Origin: Blautia hominis
Lineage (GTDB): Bacteria; Bacillota; Clostridia; Lachnospirales; Lachnospiraceae
Assembly: GCA_002270465.1 (NCBI GenBank)
Contig: NQOF01000007.1
Coordinates: 186,001 to 250,000 of the forward strand
Length of the DNA stretch: 64,000 nucleotides
Direction of reading: 5' to 3'
Numbering within the stretch: the first letter of the stretch is position 1; each line of letters begins with the position of its first letter. This document shows positions 1-7,686 of the stretch, in pieces. The position numbers and the translations under genes are program-made. The notes beneath the pieces are model-generated. The model made no database searches. It saw only the letters and a list, made by a program, of their open reading frames with translations, and had not been told where the DNA came from.

Positions 1-617
1 GAAAATGTGACAGTCGCCTTTTTCCACCAATTGTCATGTGGGTAATCCGCTCTTGCATAAAGGACAATCCGGTCAGCCTCCACCGTCCGTCCAAATTCCA
101 GCTTCATGGCTGCATCTGCCCGCTGGTTGATCCCCCAGGATTCATAAGGCCACTCCCCGTGGCAGGCCGCCGCAGTGATACCGTCAACAGCATTCATGGC
201 TGCAAAGACAGACTCTCCTCTTGTCTCCACATTGGCTGATGCGTGTGGGTAACAGTTGGTCTCCCCATGGCAGTCATTCACATTCAGCGCCAGGTTCCGG
301 TATGCCTCATATTCAAAAGGATAAGCTTTTCGGATGTGGATCAAATGCCTGCTTCCGGAAAATGTCTTGGGTGACATATTGACCCGCTTTTCCCCAAAAG
401 GAATCTTGTACCATATATTTCCTGTCAGATACACCAGGGAATGGCCCCTTCCGTCATCCAGGGACAGCCAGTAAAATGCCGGTATCTCAGCCGCCTCCAC
501 TACGATCTGATCACCTTCCCTGTATTCCGCGCAGTAAGGAAGGTTCACTTCTCTCTCCCCGCGGGCAACCGCCAGTGTGAAGCCGTTTTTGTCCTGTACT
601 TTTAAACTGATAGACAT
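1..617 (-). CDS. Partial hypothetical protein with a discoidin-like carbohydrate-binding segment
   Basis: The reading frame starts at ATG 615-617, behind an AGAGGTAGAGAG ribosome binding site, and is still open at the window edge, so the C-terminus is missing. About 205 residues are visible. The N-terminal 90 residues look like a beta-rich domain. The later part (motifs HASANVETRGE, AVDGI, HGEWPYESWGINQ, EFGRTVEADRIVLYARADYPHDNWW) resembles the F5/8 type C (discoidin) sugar-binding fold, with its typical 'NAVDG' and 'DRIVLY' stretches. There is no signal peptide. It is the fourth gene of the kduI-kduD-isomerase run, so a role in uronate or oligosaccharide handling is plausible, but the function is not known. 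Family assignment is by eye. Confidence 0.75.
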   Translation of the reverse strand, partial: MSISLKVQDKNGFTLAVARGEREVNLPYCAEYREGDQIVVEAAEIPAFYWLSLDDGRGHSLVYLTGNIWYKIPFGEKRVNMSPKTFSGSRHLIHIRKAYPFEYEAYRNLALNVNDCHGETNCYPHASANVETRGESVFAAMNAVDGITAAACHGEWPYESWGINQRADAAMKLEFGRTVEADRIVLYARADYPHDNWWKKATVTF

Positions 618-650
618 CTCTCTACCTCTTCTCTCTTTCTATTTCTGCAC

Positions 651-682
651 GAATGCCTGTCCGTTTCACCAGACAGGCATTC
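651..682. other. Perfect 11-bp stem-loop between two operon genes
   Basis: GAATGCCTGTC at 651-661 pairs exactly with GACAGGCATTC at 672-682 across a 10-nt loop. It lies in the 70-bp gap between the RpiB-family isomerase and the partial gene downstream. No T-run follows on the minus strand, so an mRNA processing or stability hairpin is more likely than a strong terminator. Confidence 0.55.
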
Positions 683-687
683 AGATA

Positions 688-1326
688 TTAATTCAGTATT
701 TTCTTCACTGCCTCTGCCATCTCTTCACATTTGCAGTCAGCAAAGAAATATTCCCGGAATTTCTCGCCGCTGAGTGCGCCTTTTACAAGCTCCCGATCCA
801 GGTTTTCCAGAATCTCGGGAAGGGCTTTGTATGTCACCTCTTTTACCTTGTCCAGGATCTGTTTGTTACGCTTCTCCGGAACTGCACGTTCCCTTGGGTA
901 TCCCTGTCCGCTCTCCTCACAGAAAAGTTTCTCAAAGATATACTGGAGATTCAGGTCTCCGCCCCAGCCAAACCCTTTTGCAAAAGGAATGGCAATGGCA
1001 TTGCCGTCATTGATCTGGGCAAATGTGTAGGCATCCAGGGCGTCCTCCACATGACCGCATATAACCCCCGGGAAGGAGTTGCAGGCCAGCATTGCGCCCT
1101 CGCCTGTACCGCAGCCGGTGATCACATAATCGGCTGCACCGGAATTCAAAAGAACTGCTGCAAGGATCCCCACCTGTACATAGGTGAGCTGGCAGTCATC
1201 CTCTGCTGTGTACATACCGTAATTGCGCACTTCATGCCCCATGGGTCCCACTACTGTTTCCAATGCTTGACAGATGATCTGGTTTTTAGCCGCCTGGCTG
1301 TTTTCATTTATTAAAGCAATTTTCAT
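688..1326 (-). CDS. RpiB/LacA-family sugar isomerase, DhuI-like
   Basis: This 212-residue protein has the RpiB core, including the GCGTGEG active-site loop with its cysteine (ITGCGTGEGAM) and the following GHVEDA segment. It is longer than classical ribose-5-phosphate isomerase B (about 150 residues) because of a C-terminal helical extension. In streptococci, a 4-deoxy-L-threo-5-hexosulose-uronate ketol-isomerase (DhuI) of this family lies beside an unsaturated glucuronyl hydrolase and a ketouronate dehydrogenase, and the context here matches. The start is ATG 1326 behind AGAGAGG. It follows kduD by 49 bp and is probably cotranscribed with it. A pentose or galactose-6-phosphate isomerase role is the alternative. 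A canonical kduI is also present in the same operon, which is unusual. Confidence 0.8.
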   Translation of the reverse strand: MKIALINENSQAAKNQIICQALETVVGPMGHEVRNYGMYTAEDDCQLTYVQVGILAAVLLNSGAADYVITGCGTGEGAMLACNSFPGVICGHVEDALDAYTFAQINDGNAIAIPFAKGFGWGGDLNLQYIFEKLFCEESGQGYPRERAVPEKRNKQILDKVKEVTYKALPEILENLDRELVKGALSGEKFREYFFADCKCEEMAEAVKKILN

Positions 1327-1375
1327 GATCTTTTTTTCCTCTCTTACTATGACCTCTAAAAAGTAAATATCTTTA

Positions 1376-2176
1376 TCACGGCTGTTTTCCAATGTATGCC
1401 AGGATCCCTCCGTCCACATAGAGAATATGGCCGTTTACAAAGTCAGATGCATCGGACGCCAGGAAGATGGCAGGTCCCATCAGGTCCTCCGGGGTTCCCC
1501 AGCGCGCCTGAGGTGTTTTTGCCAGGATAAACTGGTCAAATGGATGTCTGCTGCCGTCCGGCTGCTTTTCCCTGAGGGGTGCTGTCTGGGGTGTGGCAAT
1601 ATACCCCGGCCCGATGCCGTTGCACTGGATATTATATTCGCCGTATTCTGACGCTATATTCTTTGTCAGCATTTTCAGGCCGCCCTTTGCAGCCGCATAA
1701 GCGGAAACCGTCTCACGGCCCAGCTCGCTCATCATGGAACAGATATTGATGATCTTGCCGTGTCCTTTTTCCATCATGCCGGGAATCACTGCTTTTGACA
1801 CAATGAACGGTGCGTTCAGGTCAATATCAATGACCTGGCGGAATTCCTCTGCCTTCATCTCTGTCATAGGAATACGCTTGATGATACCTGCGTTGTTGAC
1901 CAGAATATCAACGGTGCCCAGTTCTTTCTCAATATCAGCCACCATTTTTTCCACCTGGGCCTCATCCGTCACATCACAGATATAACCTCTGGCGTCAATT
2001 CCTTTGGCTTTGTAGTCAGCCATAGCCTTATCCATGTGTTCCCGGCCTCTGCAGTTAAACGCGATCTTCGCACCGGCGGCTGCATATGCCTCCGCAATGG
2101 CAAATCCGATCCCGTAGGCTGCTCCTGTCACCAGGGCAACTTTTCCTTCTAAAGAAAATAATTTGTTTGTTTCCAT
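1376..2176 (-). CDS. kduD: SDR-family 2-dehydro-3-deoxy-D-gluconate 5-dehydrogenase
   Basis: This 266-residue short-chain dehydrogenase probably interconverts 2,5-diketo-3-deoxygluconate and 2-keto-3-deoxygluconate with NAD(P)H. The Rossmann motif TGAAYGIG is at residues 17-24, NNAG at 94-97, the catalytic serine near 147 and YxxxK at 160-164. The C-terminal GPGYIATPQT and DGSRHPFDQFILAKTP stretches are typical of KduD/gluconate 5-dehydrogenase. It lies between kduI (41 bp upstream) and the RpiB-family isomerase (49 bp downstream), which favours KduD over a general gluconate dehydrogenase. The protein is cytoplasmic and full length. Confidence 0.88.
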   Translation of the reverse strand: METNKLFSLEGKVALVTGAAYGIGFAIAEAYAAAGAKIAFNCRGREHMDKAMADYKAKGIDARGYICDVTDEAQVEKMVADIEKELGTVDILVNNAGIIKRIPMTEMKAEEFRQVIDIDLNAPFIVSKAVIPGMMEKGHGKIINICSMMSELGRETVSAYAAAKGGLKMLTKNIASEYGEYNIQCNGIGPGYIATPQTAPLREKQPDGSRHPFDQFILAKTPQARWGTPEDLMGPAIFLASDASDFVNGHILYVDGGILAYIGKQP

Positions 2177-2217
2177 ATGGGTATCTCCTCTCTTTTTTCT
2201 GTCATCGTGTTCTCTGT

Positions 2218-3081
2218 TTACAAGATATCTTGGTTTCTGATGCCGTCCATATCGTCAAAATTCTGGTTTTCTCCCACCATTCCCCAGATAAAGGTATAAT
2301 TTCTGGATCCGGAACCGGAATGGATGGACCAGCTTGGGGAGATCACTGCCTCCTCATTTCTCATAACAATATGTCTTGTCTCCTGAGGTTCTCCCATATA
2401 ATGCATGACAAAAGCATCCTCCGGCATGTCAAAATACAGATATACTTCCATCCTTCTGTCATGGGTATGGCACGGCATGGTGTTCCAGACACTTCCCGGC
2501 TCCAGACTTGTCATTCCCATCTCCAGCTGACAGCTCTCCACCTGGCCCGGAAGAATATATTTGCAGATGGTTCTGTGGTTGGACTGCTCCAGACTTCCCA
2601 GCTCCACCTTGTTTTCCTCTTTGATGATCACCACATCTTCCTCTTCTGTCCCCTCCCGTTTGATCAGTACAGTAGGATAGGTAGTGTGTGCGGGAGCACT
2701 GTTAATATAAAATTTTGCCGGATTTTCCTTGTCTGTACTGGAAAATGTAATGTCCTTTTTGCCCATGCCGATGTACATTCCGTCCCTTGGCGCCACCTGG
2801 TAAGTTCTGCCGTCCACACAGATGCTGCCCGGGCCTCCGATATTGATAACTCCCATCTCCCGTCTCTGTAAAAAATATTCTGCTCTCAGTTCATCTCCTG
2901 CCACCAATTTCAGCTCTTTTTCGGCCGGAGTGGCGGAGCCGGTGATGATTCGGTCAATGTGGCTGTACACCAGCTTGATCTCATCGGGTACAAACACGTT
3001 CTGTATTAAAAATTCTTCTCTGAGGCGCTGGGTGGTATAGTGTTTCACATCCCTGGGTGATGCTGCGGTTCTGAGTTCCAT
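2218..3081 (-). CDS. kduI: 5-dehydro-4-deoxy-D-glucuronate isomerase
   Basis: KduI isomerises 4-deoxy-L-threo-5-hexosulose uronate, the product of uronate lyases and GH88 hydrolases, to 2,5-diketo-3-deoxygluconate. The 287-residue protein starts MELRTAASPRDVKHYTTQRLREEFL, the typical KduI N-terminus. It carries the zinc-cupin motif MPCHTHDRRMEVYLYF, with histidine and glutamate ligands near the middle, followed by HIVMRNEEAVISPSWSIHSG. ATG 3081 behind a GGCAGGAA site was chosen over an upstream in-frame start because E. coli KduI is 278 residues. It heads the kduI-kduD-dhuI-like operon and is divergent from an araC gene. Confidence 0.93.
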   Translation of the reverse strand: MELRTAASPRDVKHYTTQRLREEFLIQNVFVPDEIKLVYSHIDRIITGSATPAEKELKLVAGDELRAEYFLQRREMGVINIGGPGSICVDGRTYQVAPRDGMYIGMGKKDITFSSTDKENPAKFYINSAPAHTTYPTVLIKREGTEEEDVVIIKEENKVELGSLEQSNHRTICKYILPGQVESCQLEMGMTSLEPGSVWNTMPCHTHDRRMEVYLYFDMPEDAFVMHYMGEPQETRHIVMRNEEAVISPSWSIHSGSGSRNYTFIWGMVGENQNFDDMDGIRNQDIL

Positions 3082-3173
3082 AATGATTCCTGCCTTTCTT
3101 TTGCTTTCCCTTATCGTTATCCTCATCTTATCATGACGGATTTTCGGTTTCCTGTGTTTTTCTTTCAGAAATA

Positions 3174-3202
3174 TTGCAAATCTTACACTGATGTTTTATA
3201 CT
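3174..3202 (+). promoter_or_regulatory. Sigma-A promoter for the araC gene at 3284
   Basis: TTGCAA (3174-3179) and TATACT (3197-3202) are separated by 17 bp and face the AraC gene. The predicted start site falls at about 3209, exactly where the repeat-like end at 3209-3239 begins. Confidence 0.65.
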
Positions 3203-3208
3203 AAAAGC

Positions 3209-3239
3209 GTGACGGTTCCATACCTTCACAGTTATAGCC
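3209..3239 (+). repeat. Solo end of the GTAAC-terminal MITE family
   Basis: The stretch starting GTGACGGTTCCATACC and ending CACAGTTATAGCC matches the left end of the intact element at 15016 (GTAACGGTTCAGTACC ... CACAGTTACAGGC) with a few changes. No right end follows. It occupies the 5' leader of the AraC gene. Confidence 0.5.
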
Positions 3240-3283
3240 ACAGAAGCAAGACGGCATCCGTTGATCACCGGGAGGAAACATCC

Positions 3284-4147
3284 ATGAAAATATATAGTTC
3301 CTGTAAAGAGGGAATACGTTCCTGTATTGAAACGCAGACATTTTCCGCTGCGCATCTGTACAGCTATGAGAAGCCTATGGATATCCATATCCATGACTGT
3401 TATGAAATTTATTACTCCATCTCCGGGGGAAAGCAGTTTTTGATCGACAACCGGTTCTATACTTTCAATCCCGGAGATATTTTCTTTATCAATCAATATG
3501 AAAGCCATTATCTGTCCCAGATCGACAATGTGAAACACGAACGGATCATTGTCTCCATCTACCCTGATTATCTGAAGCAATGCTGTTCCGGCAAGACCGA
3601 TCTGAACTACTGCTTTACCTGCCGAAATACTAACTTCGGACATAAGATTTCCCTGTCCCTTGAGGAACAGAAGCGCTTTCTGTACTTTATACATAAGCTG
3701 TCCGAGAATAACGAATACGGACAGGATATTTTAGACCACGCAGTATTTCTTCAGCTTATGACCTTTTTAAACGGCATCTTTCTGAGAAACTGCGACCACG
3801 ACCTGCCCCGGCATGAACCTGTCGGAAGCCGTCACGAACAGATGGACGCCATTCTTTCCTATATTAATCAGCATATCTCTGAAGATCTTTACATTGAGCG
3901 GCTGGCTAAACACTTTTATATCAGCACCTCCTATCTGTGCAGGATATTCAAGAGTGAAACGGGAACCACCATCAATAAATACATTACTGCCAAACGCATC
4001 ACCCTTGCCAAATCATATCTTTCAGAGGGATATTCTGTCACAGATGCCTGCATCCGCTGCGGCTTTGGGGACTATAGTAATTTCCTGAAATCTTTTACAA
4101 AAGCTGTGGGGATCTCCCCCAAGAAATACGCCCAGTTCTCCGCATAA
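3284..4147 (+). CDS. AraC-family transcriptional regulator
   Basis: This 287-residue protein has an N-terminal cupin-like sensor domain (residues 25-85, motif HIHDCYEIYYSISG, then FNPGDIFFINQYESHY). Two C-terminal helix-turn-helix motifs (about 190-285) end with DYSNFLKSFTKAVGISPKKY. The start ATG 3284 is preceded by GGGAGGAAACATCC. It is divergent from kduI and probably regulates the uronate operon in response to an uronate intermediate; that is inference from position. A strong bidirectional terminator follows. Confidence 0.9.
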   Translation: MKIYSSCKEGIRSCIETQTFSAAHLYSYEKPMDIHIHDCYEIYYSISGGKQFLIDNRFYTFNPGDIFFINQYESHYLSQIDNVKHERIIVSIYPDYLKQCCSGKTDLNYCFTCRNTNFGHKISLSLEEQKRFLYFIHKLSENNEYGQDILDHAVFLQLMTFLNGIFLRNCDHDLPRHEPVGSRHEQMDAILSYINQHISEDLYIERLAKHFYISTSYLCRIFKSETGTTINKYITAKRITLAKSYLSEGYSVTDACIRCGFGDYSNFLKSFTKAVGISPKKYAQFSA

Positions 4148-4151
4148 AAAC

Positions 4152-4192
4152 AACCCGGCTCGAAGAGCAGAAACTGCTCTTGGAGCCGGGTT
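4152..4192. terminator. Strong stem-loop terminator
   Basis: A 19-bp stem with one mismatch is built from AACCCGGCTCGAAGAGCAG (4152-4170) and its near-perfect complement (4174-4192), around a 3-nt loop. It lies between the AraC gene and the convergent HPr-like gene and can serve both directions. Confidence 0.85.
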
Positions 4193-4247
4193 ATCTTACC
4201 GGAAACAGGTACCTGTTTTCACGGGGCAGGGAACTGCCGGGCTAATT

Positions 4248-4475
4248 TTATGCTGCATAGGTCCGGATCAGCTGCTCCAGATTTCCGACGCCCTCATCGG
4301 AATAAATTTTCAGTTCTACTTTTTTGCCGGCCCCGATGGCCATCATTCCCATAATGGATTTGGCATCCACCATATAGCTGCCGTAACAGGCATCAATCTG
4401 GAAGGGAGCCTCTGATACTTTGTTCACAAAATTCACAATTTCATTTACTTCTTTAAAACAAACTTGAACGCACAT
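4248..4475 (-). CDS. HPr-like protein lacking the catalytic histidine
   Basis: This 75-residue protein resembles the PTS phosphocarrier HPr. The Ser-46 region is intact (VDAKSIMGMMAIG, serine at residue 40 here), so HPr kinase/phosphorylase could phosphorylate it. The N-terminal segment that should hold the HARPA active-site histidine reads KEVNEIVNFVNKV and has no histidine anywhere. It therefore cannot pass phosphate from enzyme I, and resembles Crh in being regulatory only. Such short HPr-like proteins are common in clostridia. It stands alone between convergent genes, with a minus-strand TATAAT at 4542-4537. Confidence 0.82.
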   Translation of the reverse strand: MCVQVCFKEVNEIVNFVNKVSEAPFQIDACYGSYMVDAKSIMGMMAIGAGKKVELKIYSDEGVGNLEQLIRTYAA

Positions 4476-4617
4476 AAAACCATTCTCCTTTTTTTAGTCT
4501 TTATATGATCCGTGATTTTCTTCTTATTCTGAGTACATTATAATCGAATCTTTCAGGAATAAAAATGGATTATTTTTCGATTTTATGTGATATTTTTTTA
4601 TTTTTTTCGCCTTTTTT

Positions 4618-6672
4618 CTATTTTTCCTGTCTGACCCAAACTGTCATTTCATTTTCTCCCCTGTTTGCCCAGACATAATATGGTATGAAACGAAGCTTAA
4701 CCGGTTCCTTTACAGCAGCTTTCAGAGAGTGATATAAGCCCTTCCGGATAGACGGCAGCTTCTGCCGGAATCCATCCGCCACAACAGAAGTGACCGGTTC
4801 CCCTGCCACTGTATAGGCTTCTGTGCGGGTCTCTGCACTGCAGTCCACTGTAAGCAGATGCAGATCTGCCCCATTGTCAACTTCCTCCAGGCAGTACACC
4901 ACAGGGCCTCTTGCCACTGCCACCTTGCCTATGTCCTCCCGGACTCTGGGGTCAGCCTGCAGGATTTTCACATCCATGGCAAATTCCAGAGTCATGGATT
5001 CTCCCGGATCCCAGCTTTTTGTCACATACAGGTAACCATCCCTCATGACACAGGCACCGTCCTGCACGCCCTTCAGTGAAAAACCGGTCTGAGCTTCCTC
5101 TCCCCCTGCTTCCTCCCTGCACCAGTCCGGAATCCGGAGGGCTATGGTGAACGGTACCGATTCCCCGCTCACCTCTATGGTCACCTTACCGCTGTGGGGC
5201 AGCCCGGAGCTGATTGAGATAGTCACTTCTTTTCCATTCACCTGCTTTTTCACAATACTTCCCATATAGAGATGTACAAACAAGGTATCTTCTGTCTCCG
5301 TGAAGGCGTAAGCGCTGAGGGAACTCAGCAGCCTTGCCAGGTTGGGAGGACAGCAGGAACAGCCGAACCATTTCTGCCGCACGGGCTTCACATGCGCCTT
5401 CCTCTCATCTTTATGGCAGGCCTCAGGATTTACTTCCAGTGGATTCACATAGAAAAAGCTTTTCCCATCCAGGGCCATTCCGCTGAGTACACAGTTGTAC
5501 AGTGCCCGTTCCATCACATCCGCATACCTAGAATCAGGTTTCATCTCCAGCATTCTCCTGGCAAAAAATACAAGGCCTATGGCTGCGCAAGTCTCTGCGT
5601 ATGCCGTGTCATTGGGCAGGTCATAATTAAAAGAAAATGCTTCCCCTATCTGGGTGCCGCCTATTCCTCCGGTGATATACATCTTCCGGTCCACCATATT
5701 ATCCCATAATTTTTCGCAGGCTTTATACAGGCTCTCATCCTGCGTCAGCCTGGCTATATCTGTCATTCCCGAATAGAGATAGACCGCGCGCACCGCATGG
5801 CCCACCGCTTCCTCCTGTTCCCGTACCGGAATATGCGCCTGATTGTATGCGTAGCGGAGTCCATCGGGCTGATCTTTCACACCTTCCGGGTGTTCTTTAT
5901 CAAAGTAATAGGGTCTGCGGCCTCTTTCATCCACAAAGAATTTCCCCAGGTTCAGATATTTTTCCTCTCCTGTGGCCTCAAACAGGCGGACCAGTGCCAT
6001 CTCCGCGATCTCATGGCCCGGATACCCCTTACATTTTCCCTCTTCCGGGCCAAAATGTTCTGCCGTATAGTCCGCATATCTCATGGCCGCTTTCAGCAGT
6101 TTATCTTTCCCCGTAGCCTGATAATAAGCCACTGCCCCCTCGATCAAATGTCCGAGGCAGTACAGCTCGTGATGGTCTTTCAGGTTTGTAAATATTTTAT
6201 CTTTCCCGTTCAGGATATAATAAGTATCCAGGTATCCGTCCTCCTGCTGGGCGGCACAGACGATATCAATGGCATGGTCCGCTGTCTTTTCCAGCTCCGG
6301 GTCCGGGTGCTGGGTGAGGGAATACCCTGCCGCCTCAATCCATTTATAGAAATCACTGTCCTGGAAAACAAACCCGTAAAATTTATCTTCCGGGTGTTCG
6401 GGGTCCTGTGGAAGAGCCTCAAAGCCACGGAAGGTGTAGGAGGGTTCCCGGAACGTTTCCCCCTGCTCTCTTCTCTCCAGGTTCTTCTTACCCGCGATCT
6501 TAAAATTCCTCATACAGTAGCTGGGAACAGCCCCCTCAACCTGGTCATTCAGTGCATCCCACTGATAGGGCAGCATCTGGGTCCTCACCAGCTCCATCTC
6601 TTTTTTCCAAAAATCATCGGTTATCTGCACGCTCCTCAGAGAAAGCGGCCTGCTGAAATTTTTTCTGTCCAT
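4618..6672 (-). CDS. GH127 beta-L-arabinofuranosidase
   Basis: The 684-residue protein matches GH127 (HypBA1 type), zinc-dependent enzymes that release beta-L-arabinofuranose from plant glycans. The metal and nucleophile set is visible: glutamate and cysteine in YAETCAAIGL (near 360-362) and WFGCSCCPPNLARLL with cysteines near 438, 440 and 441, the same spacing as Cys415/417/418 of HypBA1. There is no signal peptide, so it acts in the cytoplasm. ATG 6672 was chosen because GGAGG then lies 9 nt away; an ATG at 6681 abuts the site directly. It is divergent from an AraC gene. Confidence 0.92.
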   Translation of the reverse strand: MDRKNFSRPLSLRSVQITDDFWKKEMELVRTQMLPYQWDALNDQVEGAVPSYCMRNFKIAGKKNLERREQGETFREPSYTFRGFEALPQDPEHPEDKFYGFVFQDSDFYKWIEAAGYSLTQHPDPELEKTADHAIDIVCAAQQEDGYLDTYYILNGKDKIFTNLKDHHELYCLGHLIEGAVAYYQATGKDKLLKAAMRYADYTAEHFGPEEGKCKGYPGHEIAEMALVRLFEATGEEKYLNLGKFFVDERGRRPYYFDKEHPEGVKDQPDGLRYAYNQAHIPVREQEEAVGHAVRAVYLYSGMTDIARLTQDESLYKACEKLWDNMVDRKMYITGGIGGTQIGEAFSFNYDLPNDTAYAETCAAIGLVFFARRMLEMKPDSRYADVMERALYNCVLSGMALDGKSFFYVNPLEVNPEACHKDERKAHVKPVRQKWFGCSCCPPNLARLLSSLSAYAFTETEDTLFVHLYMGSIVKKQVNGKEVTISISSGLPHSGKVTIEVSGESVPFTIALRIPDWCREEAGGEEAQTGFSLKGVQDGACVMRDGYLYVTKSWDPGESMTLEFAMDVKILQADPRVREDIGKVAVARGPVVYCLEEVDNGADLHLLTVDCSAETRTEAYTVAGEPVTSVVADGFRQKLPSIRKGLYHSLKAAVKEPVKLRFIPYYVWANRGENEMTVWVRQEK

Positions 6673-6770
6673 TTTATCCATCCTCCATCTGCTTTTTGGG
6701 CTGCCGGCAATATCACTTACCGTACTTGATCTGTCATGATAATTTTAACAGAGCTTTGCTTTCCTATCCA

Positions 6771-6799
6771 TTGCCAATACGGAATATGACATGTATAAT
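6771..6799 (+). promoter_or_regulatory. Sigma-A promoter for the araC gene at 6834
   Basis: TTGCCA (6771-6776) is 17 bp from TATAAT (6794-6799). The spacing is ideal, and the start site would lie about 25 bp before the AraC start codon. Confidence 0.75.
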
Positions 6800-6833
6800 A
6801 TGGAAATAAAGCTATAGAAAAGGAGAGTCTCTC

Positions 6834-7679
6834 ATGCTTCTTATGGAAAAAATGGCGCACCGGCAGATAACCGGCGCCAACTATATTACATCCATTAACG
6901 GCATGGTCCATCCCGACCGTGTACTTTCAGAACATGATTTTCTTTACATGCTGGAAGGGGACTGGGAGATCATGGAGGATGGAAGTGTATATGAAATGCA
7001 CCGGGATGACCTGTTGATCCTCGGCGCCGGCAGGCACCATTACGGCGAAAAACTATGTAATCCGGGAAACAGGCATATGTATTTCCACGTGCTGCCCTCC
7101 CCCGCTGAGAAGGGCGAAAAAAACGGCATGGAAAAAATGGAACCATCCACACTTTTTCCATGCCATACCCTGCTGCACTGCCGCCACAATCCCCACATCC
7201 GGATGTATTTTGAAGAAATCATATCTGCGTTCTGGTCAGACAGTCCTGAAAAGCTCTGCCGCCTCTCTCTGCTTTTTAATCTGCTGTTATGTGAAATTGC
7301 AGAGCTGCAGGCTGCCGCCGGAGACAAAGGACCGTCTGATCCTCTGGTGGAAGATATCTGCCGGCAGATACAGTCTAACCCCCAGAGGTTTTACACTGCC
7401 GGGGAAATGGCGGAAGCTCATTTTATCTGTGCCCGCACCTTGAATAACCGCTTTCAGAAAGCCTGCCAAAAGACCTTCTATGCCTATCAGATGGAGACCA
7501 AGCTGGAGATGGTGCGGTACTTTTTGATACACCAGCCTGATGCCCCTCTTCATGAGGCAGCGGTCAACTTTGGATTTTACGATGAATTTCATCTGAGCAA
7601 AGCTTTCAAGAAACACTTTAAAATGTCTCCCTCCCGGTATCGGAAATACCATGCCTCATGCAATGTGCAGACCTACTGA
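6834..7679 (+). CDS. AraC-family transcriptional regulator
   Basis: The 281-residue protein has a cupin sensor (about residues 30-90; EHDFLYMLEGDWEI, HRDDLLILGAGRHHYG) and a C-terminal AraC domain (180-275) ending FHLSKAFKKHFKMSPSRYRKY. The start follows AAAAGGAGAGTCTCTC. It is divergent from the GH127 gene and probably controls it. The last residues (ASCNVQTY) and the TGA stop lie in a fragment of the MITE family, and the gene overlaps the convergent amidase gene by 7 bp. Confidence 0.9.
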   Translation: MLLMEKMAHRQITGANYITSINGMVHPDRVLSEHDFLYMLEGDWEIMEDGSVYEMHRDDLLILGAGRHHYGEKLCNPGNRHMYFHVLPSPAEKGEKNGMEKMEPSTLFPCHTLLHCRHNPHIRMYFEEIISAFWSDSPEKLCRLSLLFNLLLCEIAELQAAAGDKGPSDPLVEDICRQIQSNPQRFYTAGEMAEAHFICARTLNNRFQKACQKTFYAYQMETKLEMVRYFLIHQPDAPLHEAAVNFGFYDEFHLSKAFKKHFKMSPSRYRKYHASCNVQTY

Positions 7680-7686
7680 GCGGTTA
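7660..7686. repeat. Solo right end of the GTAAC MITE inside two gene ends
   Basis: GTGCAGACCTACTGAGCGGTTAC is a close match to the right terminus of the element at 15016-15149 (GCGCAGACCTACTGGATCGTTAC). It supplies the stop codon of the plus-strand AraC gene (TGA 7677-7679) and, on the other strand, the C-terminal Val-Thr-Ala-Gln and stop of the amidase gene. Confidence 0.65.

Noticed and set aside
577-1314. Long plus-strand frame opposite the isomerase gene
   Set aside because: It is antisense to a clear RpiB-family protein, rich in Cys/Phe/His, without ribosome site or family features.
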